Part shown: positions 1 to 5,364 of the stretch, in pieces
Position numbering within the stretch: position 1 is the first letter of the stretch
Layout: every line of letters starts with the position of its first letter
Position numbers and translations under genes: made by a program
Origin: Clostridiales bacterium
Lineage (GTDB): Bacteria > Bacillota > Clostridia > Oscillospirales > CAG-272
Length of the DNA stretch: 5,391 nt
Direction: 5' to 3'
Assembly: GCA_018370615.1 (NCBI GenBank)
Contig: JAGZAC010000140.1
Coordinates: forward strand, 1 to 5,391
Notes under the pieces: model-generated
Told to the model about the DNA's origin: nothing
The model's input: only the letters and a program-made list of their open reading frames with translations
The model's database searches: none

Positions 1-3
1 TCT

Positions 4-1428
4 ATGAGAAAATTTGATACGAAAGTACAACATCTAAAATATAAAGTACTCAGGGAAGTGGCAAAGGAAGCCTTGGACGATACGCTCCTGGACAATTTGC
101 TGGAAATCCCGAAGAAAATCGTCCCCGGAAACACCCCCACCATGCGCTGCTGCGTTTATAAGGAACGGGCCATTTTGGGCGACCGGGTGAAGCTGGCTAT
201 GGGCGGGGACAAGGAAAACCCCAATGTAATCGAGGTCATCGAAACAGCCTGCGACGAATGCCCCATGGGTGGATACGAGGTCACCAACTCCTGCCGGGGC
301 TGTCTTGCCCACCGGTGCGAGGATGTGTGCCCCAGAGGCGCCATCTCCTTTGACCACCAGCATGTGGCCCATATCGATAAGTCCAAGTGCGTAGACTGCG
401 GTGCCTGCGCAAAGGTGTGCCCTTATACGGCTATCATCAACCGCAAGCGCCCCTGTGAGAACGCCTGCAAAATCAAGGCGATTTACATGAACGAAAACAA
501 AGCGGCGGCCATCAACAACGACAAATGCATCGCCTGCGGCGCCTGTGTGTACCAGTGTCCCTTCGGCGCCATCATGGATAAATCTTATATTTTGGACGTA
601 ATCGATATTATCAAAAAAAGTGAAAATAATAAAAAATATAAGGTATACGCCGTAGTGGCGCCTTCCATCTCCAGCCAGTTCCGGTATGCGAAGCTGGGAC
701 AGGTAATCACCGGACTGAAAGAGCTTGGATTTCACACTGTGATAGAAGCGGCGCTGGGCGCAGACATGGTAGCTTGGAATGAATCCGGGGAGCTGGCGGA
801 AAAGGGATTTCTCACCAGCTCCTGCTGCCCCGCCTTTGTGGATTATATCGAGAAATTTTTCCCGGATCTGAAGGAATTCATATCCCACAACCTTTCCCCT
901 ATGGCGACCATTGCAAAATATATCAAGGAGCACGAGGAACCCTGCAAAATCATCTTTATCGGCCCCTGCACCGCAAAAAAGGCGGAGGTGCAGAAGGAGT
1001 CGGTACGGCCCTATGTGGATGTGGCCATGACCTTTGAGGAGCTGCAGGCGCTGTTTGACAGCAGGGACATCGACATCACGCAGCTTTCTGAAGGCGTGCT
1101 GGACAACGCCTCCTACTTCGGCAGAATCTTCGCCAGATGCGGCGGACTGGCCGACGCAGTGGCTGAGGGTCTGAAGGAACGGGGAGTGGAGGACTTCCAG
1201 CTGAAGGCTGTTTCCTGCGACGGAATCGAGGCATGCCGGACGGCGTTGATGAAGAAGAGCAAAAATCTGTTGGATGCGAACTTTATTGAGGGAATGGCAT
1301 GCATCGGCGGATGTATCGGCGGTGCCGGCTGCCTCACCCACGGAGAAAAGAACAAAACCGAGGTGGACAAATACGGCAAGGAAGCCTATGAAAAGACAAT
1401 CACTGATGCGATTTCCATGCTGAAGTGA
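4..1428 (+). CDS. Monomeric [FeFe] hydrogenase, group B-like, with N-terminal [4Fe-4S] ferredoxin-type domains
   Basis: Likely a cytoplasmic hydrogenase that exchanges electrons between ferredoxin-like carriers and protons/H2 at an H-cluster. The N-terminal half carries cysteine motifs at residues 97/100/105/109, 129/132/135/139 and 175/178/181/185, the last two being classic CxxCxxCxxxCP ferredoxin motifs; extra cysteines lie at 83/86 and 151/155. After a lysine/asparagine-rich linker (about 203-213) comes the H-cluster domain: L1 TSSCCPAF (271-278, with Cys274 and Cys275), L2 GPCTAKKAE (320-328, Cys322), L3 EGMACIGGCIGGAGCL (429-444, Cys433 and Cys437). All four expected H-cluster cysteines are present. 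L1 ends in Phe rather than the usual Trp, L2 has Gly where group A enzymes have Met, and L3 has GAG rather than GGG; these fit group B rather than group A. The ATG lies at the window edge, so its ribosome binding site cannot be seen, but the protein looks full length at 474 residues. No maturase genes (hydE/F/G) are nearby. The physiological role of group B enzymes is poorly settled. Confidence 0.93.
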   Translation: MRKFDTKVQHLKYKVLREVAKEALDDTLLDNLLEIPKKIVPGNTPTMRCCVYKERAILGDRVKLAMGGDKENPNVIEVIETACDECPMGGYEVTNSCRGCLAHRCEDVCPRGAISFDHQHVAHIDKSKCVDCGACAKVCPYTAIINRKRPCENACKIKAIYMNENKAAAINNDKCIACGACVYQCPFGAIMDKSYILDVIDIIKKSENNKKYKVYAVVAPSISSQFRYAKLGQVITGLKELGFHTVIEAALGADMVAWNESGELAEKGFLTSSCCPAFVDYIEKFFPDLKEFISHNLSPMATIAKYIKEHEEPCKIIFIGPCTAKKAEVQKESVRPYVDVAMTFEELQALFDSRDIDITQLSEGVLDNASYFGRIFARCGGLADAVAEGLKERGVEDFQLKAVSCDGIEACRTALMKKSKNLLDANFIEGMACIGGCIGGAGCLTHGEKNKTEVDKYGKEAYEKTITDAISMLK

Positions 1429-1432
1429 GGGG

Positions 1433-1541
1433 GACAATCCCTCAGGCGGCTTTGCCGCCAGCTCCCTTTACACAAGGGAGCCTTTTAGCCTCCCCTGTGT
1501 AAGGGGAGGTGGCTCGCCGCAGGCGAGTCGGAGGGGTTGTC
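1433..1541 (-). repeat. Repeat element R1: complete four-hairpin palindromic element, reverse orientation
   Basis: An 11-bp outer stem (1433-1443 with 1531-1541, one G-T wobble) encloses four hairpins: 1445-1450/1454-1459, 1461-1468/1474-1481, 1489-1496/1502-1509 and 1513-1518/1522-1527. The two central stems are 8 bp each, and their 5-base loops (TACAC and GTGTA) are perfectly complementary. Read on the - strand it matches copies R2 and R3 further along the window, so it is the same family inverted. It begins 4 bases after the hydrogenase stop. No open reading frame or transposase is inside it; it resembles a REP/MITE-like non-coding repeat. The coordinates come from pairing read by eye. Confidence 0.85.
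1461..1486 (+). terminator. Possible rho-independent terminator for the hydrogenase gene, within repeat R1
   Basis: An 8-bp GC-rich stem (1461-1468 with 1474-1481, loop TACAC) is followed by CTTTT. This is the only terminator-like structure between the hydrogenase and uvrB. The T tract is short (four T), so termination may be partial. It is part of the repeat, so a terminator role would be a secondary use of that element. Confidence 0.4.
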
Positions 1542-1593
1542 AAATCCCCTGCAACTGGACGCTTTCATTTATCTTCCTTTTTATAATACAGCG

Positions 1594-1602
1594 TGGTATA
1601 CT
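1594..1602 (+). promoter_or_regulatory. Candidate extended -10 promoter of uvrB
   Basis: TGGTATACT gives a TGn extension directly before TATACT (5 of 6 to consensus). No good -35 lies 16-18 bases upstream, as is common for extended -10 promoters. Transcription would start near 1609, about 40 bases before the TTG start. A second TATAAT lies at 1582-1587 but also lacks a clear -35. I see no LexA-type operator (such as GAAC-N4-GTTC) in this leader, although uvrB is often in the SOS regulon. Confidence 0.5.
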
Positions 1603-1637
1603 AAAGATAAAATTACAGAAACAAATATTCACTAAAA

Positions 1638-1643
1638 AGGAGG
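1638..1643 (+). promoter_or_regulatory. Ribosome binding site that fixes the uvrB TTG start
   Basis: AGGAGG, a full Shine-Dalgarno core, ends 8 bases before the TTG at 1652. No ATG or GTG in the frame lies nearby with equal spacing, and translation from the TTG gives the normal UvrB N terminus (DHFELVSPYKPTGDQPQAI), so the non-ATG start is well supported. Confidence 0.88.
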
Positions 1644-1651
1644 CGGCCCCC

Positions 1652-3649
1652 TTGGACCACTTTGAACTTGTCTCTCCCTACAAGCCTACGGGCGACCAGC
1701 CCCAGGCCATCGACAGCTTGGTTCGGGGACTGGAGCAGGGGATGCGTGACCAGGTGCTCATGGGAGTTACCGGGTCCGGCAAAACCTTCACTATGGCCAA
1801 CGTGATTGCCAGAGTCAATCGGCCCACCCTGGTGCTGGCCCATAACAAAACCCTTGCCGCCCAGCTGTGCAGCGAGTTTCGGGAATTCTTCCCCCACAAT
1901 GCGGTGGAATATTTCGTCTCCTACTACGACTACTACCAGCCGGAAGCCTATATTCCCGGCAAGGATATGTATATCGAAAAAGATTCCTCTATCAATGACG
2001 AAATCGACAAGCTGCGCCACAGCGCCACCAGCGCTCTGTTTGAGCGGCGGGATGTCATTATCGTATCCAGCGTGTCCTGTATTTACTCCCTGGGCCCCCC
2101 GGAGGAGTACAAAGCTCAGGTAATGGCCCTTCGCCCCGGAATGCAGATGGAGCGGGACGACCTGGCCAGACGGCTCATCGAGGCCAGCTACAACCGCAAC
2201 GATATGAACTTCGTCCGCAACACCTTCCGCATGCGGGGGGATACCCTGGAGGTATTCCCCTCCAATTCCAATGAAAAGGCGATCCGGGTGGAATTTTTCG
2301 GCGACGAAATTGACCGGGTATCGGAATTTGACCCCCTCACCGGAAAAATTCTGCAAAACTTAACCTATGCCGCCGTTTATCCTGCCAACCACTATGCGGT
2401 GGATCACAATAAAATGGAAACGGCGCTGGCCCAGATTGAAAAGGAGCTGGAGGAGCGGGTGGCATATTTTGAAAAGGCGGGCAAGCTTTTGGAAGCTCAA
2501 CGGATTGAAGAGCGTACCCGGTACGATATGGAGATGCTGCGGGAGATCGGTTCCTGCTCGGGGATTGAAAACTATTCCCGTATTCTGGCGGGACGGGAGC
2601 CGGGCTCCACGCCCTATACCCTTCTGGATTATTTTCCAAAGGACTATCTTATGTTCATCGATGAGTCCCATGTGATGATTCCCCAGGTGCGGGGCATGTT
2701 CGGAGGAGATCACGCCCGCAAAAAGAATCTGGTGGACTACGGCTTCCGTCTTCCCTCCGCCTATGACAACCGTCCTCTGAACTTTCCGGAATTTGAAAGC
2801 AAGCTAAATCAGGTAATCATGGTGTCCGCCACGCCGGCGGAATATGAGCGGTCCCGCGCCCAGGCTATTGTGGAGCAGATTATCCGGCCCACAGGACTGC
2901 TGGATCCCCAGGTGGAGGTGCGGCCTGTGGCCACCCAGGTGGACGACGTGCTGGGCGAAATCCGCCTGCGGGTGGAAAAAGGGGAGCGGGTGCTGGTCAC
3001 TACTCTTACCAAAAAAATGGCGGAGGACCTCACCGAATATCTGGATGCCCAGGAGGTCCGCGTAAAATACATCCACCACAATGTGGATACTATGGAGCGC
3101 AGCGAGCTGCTGCGGGATTTGCGCATGGGTGTGTTTGACGTGCTGGTGGGCATCAACCTGCTGCGGGAAGGCATCGACCTGCCGGAGGTCACTCTGGTAG
3201 CGGTGCTGGATGCGGACAAGGAAGGCTTTTTGCGCAGCGAATCCTCACTTATTCAGATTATCGGCCGTGCCGCCCGAAATGTGGGGGGCCAGGTCATCCT
3301 CTATGCGGATACCATCACCGGATCCATCCAGCGGGCGATGAGCGAGACCCAGCGCCGCCGGGAGATTCAGCAAAAGTACAACGAAGAACACGGCATTACG
3401 CCCCAGACCATCAAAAAGCAGATCAACGATCTCATCAAAATCAGCGCAGCGGAGGATGCTCCCAAAAAAGGAAAGAAAAAGCACCTTACAAAACAGGAAA
3501 TGGAAAAGGAGATCGGACGGCTGCGCCAGGAAATGCAGAAGGCGTCGAAGGAGCTGCGTTTCGAGGAGGCGGCATATCTGCGGGATCGCATCCGTTCCCT
3601 GGAAAATACAAAGGACACTTATGCGAGGGGCTCAAAAAGAAGTCGTTAA
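1652..3649 (+). CDS. uvrB: UvrABC excision nuclease subunit B
   Basis: UvrB is the damage-verifying, helicase-like ATPase of nucleotide excision repair: it is loaded onto DNA by UvrA, then recruits UvrC for incision. At 665 residues the protein has normal family length and all landmarks: Walker A GVTGSGKT (38-45), motif Ia around TLVLAHNKTLAAQL (59-72), the tyrosine-rich DNA-clamping beta-hairpin starting YYDYYQPEAY (91-100), Walker B DESH (337-340), SAT motif (392-394), motif V around GINLLREGIDLPEV (500-513) and motif VI QIIGRAARN (535-543). A lysine-rich linker (605-610) leads to the C-terminal UVR helical hairpin (about 619-652), which contacts UvrC. It starts at TTG. It is not followed by uvrA as in many bacteria; instead a tandem repeat array begins a few bases after the stop. 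It therefore appears to be a single-gene unit with its own promoter. Confidence 0.98.
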   Translation: MDHFELVSPYKPTGDQPQAIDSLVRGLEQGMRDQVLMGVTGSGKTFTMANVIARVNRPTLVLAHNKTLAAQLCSEFREFFPHNAVEYFVSYYDYYQPEAYIPGKDMYIEKDSSINDEIDKLRHSATSALFERRDVIIVSSVSCIYSLGPPEEYKAQVMALRPGMQMERDDLARRLIEASYNRNDMNFVRNTFRMRGDTLEVFPSNSNEKAIRVEFFGDEIDRVSEFDPLTGKILQNLTYAAVYPANHYAVDHNKMETALAQIEKELEERVAYFEKAGKLLEAQRIEERTRYDMEMLREIGSCSGIENYSRILAGREPGSTPYTLLDYFPKDYLMFIDESHVMIPQVRGMFGGDHARKKNLVDYGFRLPSAYDNRPLNFPEFESKLNQVIMVSATPAEYERSRAQAIVEQIIRPTGLLDPQVEVRPVATQVDDVLGEIRLRVEKGERVLVTTLTKKMAEDLTEYLDAQEVRVKYIHHNVDTMERSELLRDLRMGVFDVLVGINLLREGIDLPEVTLVAVLDADKEGFLRSESSLIQIIGRAARNVGGQVILYADTITGSIQRAMSETQRRREIQQKYNEEHGITPQTIKKQINDLIKISAAEDAPKKGKKKHLTKQEMEKEIGRLRQEMQKASKELRFEEAAYLRDRIRSLENTKDTYARGSKRSR

Positions 3650-3654
3650 GAAGG

Positions 3655-3798
3655 ACAACCCCTCCGCCGCTAAAGCGGCACCTCCCCTTGCACAGGGGAG
3701 GCTTGGGGGATTCGCAGGTTCCCTTGGGGGAGGCTTGTAACTCTAAAAAGGCCCCCTTGTGTAAAGGGGGCAGCCGACGATAGTCGGCGGGGGATTGT
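3655..3798 (+). repeat. Repeat element R2: four-hairpin element with an enlarged centre
   Basis: Terminal ACAACCCCTC (3655-3664) pairs with 3789-3798 with one mismatch and one wobble. Inside are hairpins 3666-3670/3675-3679, 3681-3688/3694-3701 (loop TGCAC), 3751-3758/3764-3771 (loop GTGTA) and 3773-3778/3783-3788. The left half is 48/49 identical to R3. The centre is about 50 bases (3702-3750) rather than the 6 to 15 of R1 and R3, and carries a second copy of GGGGAGGCTTG (3695-3705 and 3727-3737). It begins 5 bases after the uvrB stop. The structure may act on the uvrB transcript 3' end, but there is no T tract. Confidence 0.85.
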
Positions 3799-3805
3799 TT
3801 CCTTC

Positions 3806-3920
3806 ACAACCCCTCCGCCGCTGAAGCGGCACCTCCCCTTGCACAGGGGAGGCTAACATTTATATAGGCTCCCTTGTGTAAAGGGAGCTGGCTCCGCGCA
3901 AGCGGAGTCTGAGGGATTGT
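3806..3920 (+). repeat. Repeat element R3: complete four-hairpin element
   Basis: ACAACCCCTC (3806-3815) and GAGGGATTGT (3911-3920) form the outer stem. Hairpins: 3817-3821/3826-3830, 3832-3839/3845-3852 (loop TGCAC), 3868-3875/3881-3888 (loop GTGTA) and 3892-3897/3902-3907 (loop GCAA). It lies in tandem with R2, separated by the 7-base spacer TTCCTTC, and the same spacer (TTCCTTT) follows R3 before a decayed copy. Together with R2 and that copy it accounts for most of the gene-free stretch 3650-4028. Confidence 0.87.
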
Positions 3921-3927
3921 TTCCTTT

Positions 3928-3976
3928 ACAACTCTTCCGACTTGCCTACGCAAGGCAACACCGCACTGGGAAGGCT
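3928..3976 (+). repeat. Degenerate left half of the same repeat family
   Basis: ACAACTCTTCCG (3928-3939) aligns with the ACAACCCCTCCG start of R2 and R3, is set off from R3 by the same spacer, keeps a first hairpin (TTGCCT 3942-3947 with AGGCAA 3953-3958) and ends in GGGAAGGCT (3968-3976), matching GGGGAGGCT. The second hairpin is largely lost and no right half follows. This looks like a decaying third unit of the tandem array. Confidence 0.6.
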
Positions 3977-4015
3977 CAGCGAGAAAGTTTATTCAGCTTC
4001 CGTCCTTACTACTCG

Positions 4016-4022
4016 AAAGGAG
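4016..4022 (+). promoter_or_regulatory. Ribosome binding site deciding the start of the membrane protein
   Basis: AAAGGAG lies 6 bases before the ATG at 4029. An in-frame ATG-free extension reaches back through an upstream candidate start at 3942, but that would lie inside the decayed repeat hairpin and has no ribosome binding site. I saw no convincing -35/-10 pair between 3977 and 4015. Confidence 0.8.
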
Positions 4023-4028
4023 CACAGG

Positions 4029-4637
4029 ATGAAACGCGATCATACCTATTTGTCTGTTTGGATCCCCACCTATTTTGGCTTTGTATTAATATGGTCCTTT
4101 GTAGGATTTGGTCCGGTGACGGTGGTCATGCGGCTTTGGATCCACGATCTTGCTTTGGAAAACCTGGCCCGTTATTGGATTACGATCATTGTACACAGCG
4201 TCGTGCTGGCCGTGGCTATGTACCAAGCCGGGCTGCGAATGAATGCGAAAACAAAGAGACAGTCTATGGCGGGACCGATTGGCGATCAGCTTGTCGCAAT
4301 CGTTATTCCCCCCATCGTGTCTGTAATCACCAAATTCAGCTATTTGGTGGATCCCTACGCTGCTCCGCTGGCAACGATTTTGTGGGGCGGCGGCAATCCG
4401 GAATATGCGCCGCGGCAGACGGAAAACGTATTCAAAATGCTGGGGCTGACCATCTCCCAGGTTTTGCTGCTGAGCGCCGTTTCTTTGGGAGCCTTTGCCC
4501 TTGCAAAGCGCTATCAAGAGCATAAAAATCCCGTTTTGAATAAAATTCGGGAGGAGAAACAGCAGACAGAATCTGCCGGAGAGTTGGATTTATCCAATTT
4601 TGAACTGAACATAAGCGGGGGGCGCAAGAGAAAGTAA
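4029..4637 (+). CDS. Hypothetical integral membrane protein, about four transmembrane segments
   Basis: I do not recognise this 202-residue protein. Hydrophobic stretches that could span the membrane are at about 12-34, 48-69, 85-106 and 136-158. The short charged N terminus (MKRDH) and the basic loop at 70-78 (RMNAKTKRQ) suggest both face the cytoplasm, which with four spans also places the polar C-terminal tail (159-202, rich in K, R, E and Q, ending GGRKRK) inside. A glycine-rich patch WGGGNPEY (119-126) precedes segment four. There is no signal peptidase site, catalytic motif or binding signature that I can name. Start chosen at ATG 4029 because of its ribosome binding site. Upstream lie repeats; downstream, after 136 bases including a new promoter, comes the DUF1292 gene, so it is probably transcribed alone. 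No function is proposed. Confidence 0.85.
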   Translation: MKRDHTYLSVWIPTYFGFVLIWSFVGFGPVTVVMRLWIHDLALENLARYWITIIVHSVVLAVAMYQAGLRMNAKTKRQSMAGPIGDQLVAIVIPPIVSVITKFSYLVDPYAAPLATILWGGGNPEYAPRQTENVFKMLGLTISQVLLLSAVSLGAFALAKRYQEHKNPVLNKIREEKQQTESAGELDLSNFELNISGGRKRK

Positions 4638-4704
4638 AATGCAGCAAATTTTGGAGTGGCGGCAGGGATTTCCTATGTTGTCGGAAAACGGCTGTATTTT
4701 ATGC

Positions 4705-4733
4705 TTGACAAAAAGGATTTGAATGTATAGAAT
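4705..4733 (+). promoter_or_regulatory. Sigma-A-type promoter of the DUF1292 gene
   Basis: TTGACA (4705-4710, perfect -35), a 17-base spacer, and TAGAAT (4728-4733, 5 of 6 to TATAAT). Transcription would start near 4740, giving a leader of about 34 bases before the ATG at 4774. It is the best promoter in the window and could also drive the downstream RNA gene. Confidence 0.85.
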
Positions 4734-4773
4734 AATAGTAGCAAGCAAACTCTATCTACAAAGGAGATTAAAC

Positions 4774-5082
4774 ATGGCAGACGAACTTTTTGAGAGCGAT
4801 GTGTTCACGCTCACCGATGAGGAAGGCAACGAGGACGATTACGAGCTGATCGGCACGGTTGAGGTGGATGACGTCACATATTACGCTCTCATTCCCTGCA
4901 CGGATGATGATAAAGAAGCGACAGAATATATTGTTTTGCGCGGCGAAAAAGATGAGGACGGCGAGGATGTTCTGGTGTCCATCGATGACGACGAGGAGTT
5001 CGACCGGATTGCCGACATTTTCGACGACGAGTTTGCCGACATCGATTACGATGAGGGTGTCGACGAGGATACGGAAGAGTAA
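4774..5082 (+). CDS. DUF1292 family protein (YrzB-like), highly acidic
   Basis: A 102-residue cytosolic protein matching the DUF1292 pattern: an acidic N terminus, then TLTDEEGNEDDYELIGTVE (12-30), a beta-rich core with Y36-Y37-A-L-I-P, then EYIVLRGEKDEDGEDVLVSI (51-70) and a DDEEFDRIADIFDDEF helix (72-87). By my count about 44 of 102 residues are Asp or Glu and only 4 are Lys or Arg, so the protein is extremely acidic. The biochemical role of the family is unknown to me; in Bacillus subtilis yrzB lies near ruvX-type genes, which are not in this window. The ATG at 4774 is chosen because AAGGAG (4761-4766) lies 7 bases before it; a possible in-frame ATG at 4723 overlaps the promoter and cannot be the start. 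The gene probably starts its own transcript, which may continue into the structured RNA that begins within 10 bases of its stop. Confidence 0.9.
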   Translation: MADELFESDVFTLTDEEGNEDDYELIGTVEVDDVTYYALIPCTDDDKEATEYIVLRGEKDEDGEDVLVSIDDDEEFDRIADIFDDEFADIDYDEGVDEDTEE

Positions 5083-5091
5083 TAACGACAG

Positions 5092-5292
5092 CCTGCGGTG
5101 TTTGTGATAAAGTTTTTAATTAAACCCACAGTTGATTCATGGAGTCCGACCCCAAAACGGGAATGCAGGCCTCCCGCCCGCCTCTCCTTATGTGACAGGC
5201 GGTCACGGATGTTGGAAGCACAAAGTGCGGGCATAGGACACCACCTTGCTTAGGGCAGGGTTTCTTAATTAGACTTTACACGGCACGGTGGG
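5092..5292 (+). ncRNA. ssrS: Probable 6S RNA (RNA polymerase-binding regulatory RNA)
   Basis: A gene-free 200-base stretch folds by eye into the 6S architecture. A long closing helix of roughly 30 pairs with small bulges joins 5092-5127 to 5258-5292 (clear blocks: 5108-5115 with 5271-5278, 5118-5121 with 5267-5270, 5122-5127 with 5258-5263). It opens into a large bubble (5' strand about 5128-5143), then an apical arm: 5144-5147 with 5236-5239, 5163-5166 with 5231-5234, 5178-5183 with 5197-5202 and 5218-5221 with 5225-5228. The 3' side of the bubble carries an alternative hairpin, CCTTGC (5244-5249) with GCAGGG (5255-5260), resembling the CACCTTG...CAAGGG hairpin of Escherichia coli 6S. Length is close to the usual 180-200 nt. 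6S RNA mimics an open promoter and sequesters the housekeeping holoenzyme in stationary phase. Exact ends are inferred from pairing. It could instead be another structured clostridial RNA; the structured-RNA call is firmer than the family name. Confidence 0.65.
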
Positions 5293-5310
5293 TCGTGCAA
5301 TTGGACGATT

Positions 5311-5361
5311 CCCCGCAAATGTGTGCATTTTTGTGTACACGTTTGCGGGGGTTTCCATTTT
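5311..5361 (+). terminator. Rho-independent terminator behind the structured RNA
   Basis: CCCCGCAAA (5311-5319) pairs perfectly with TTTGCGGGG (5342-5350), and the helix continues inward (5320-5327 with 5334-5341, two wobbles) to a TTTTTG loop, about 17 pairs in all. It is followed by GTTTCCATTTTG, an interrupted T tract. It sits about 19 bases beyond the closing helix of the RNA and would end either the RNA alone or a DUF1292-RNA transcript. Confidence 0.8.
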
Positions 5362-5364
5362 GTA

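Noticed and set aside
34..1437. A 467-codon open frame on the - strand opposite the hydrogenase
   Set aside because: It mirrors a gene with all its expected motifs; the translation has no recognisable family features, and its length follows from codon bias of the real gene.
1433..1541. Insertion sequence or transposon with a transposase
   Set aside because: The elements are about 110-145 bases, have no coding capacity, and I found no clear target-site duplication; a non-autonomous repeat fits better.
1613..2356. A 247-codon open frame on the - strand opposite the 5' part of uvrB
   Set aside because: It is antisense to the conserved uvrB helicase motifs, its protein has no recognisable domain and it lacks a sensible ribosome binding site.
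3655..3976. CRISPR array
   Set aside because: Units are of unequal length, internally palindromic, and separated by the same 7-base spacer rather than unique spacers; no cas genes are near.
3942..4028. N-terminal extension of the membrane protein to an ATG at 3942
   Set aside because: It would be translated from within the decayed repeat hairpin without a ribosome binding site, whereas AAAGGAG lies 6 bases before the ATG at 4029.
3917..4525. A 202-codon + strand frame overlapping the membrane protein gene in another frame
   Set aside because: It starts in the repeat R3 end, has no ribosome binding site and its protein lacks the coherent hydrophobic segments seen in the frame starting at 4029.
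4723..4773. Earlier ATG at 4723 as start of the DUF1292 protein
   Set aside because: It overlaps the -10 element at 4728-4733 and so precedes the transcript start; the ATG at 4774 has AAGGAG at good spacing.
5092..5292. Riboswitch, RNase P RNA, tmRNA or SRP RNA as identity of the structured RNA
   Set aside because: No tRNA-like ends, no RNase P conserved boxes, no SRP Alu or GNAR tetraloop features and no cobalamin or T-box signatures were seen, and no downstream gene for a riboswitch lies in the window. A raiA-type RNA could not be fully excluded by eye.
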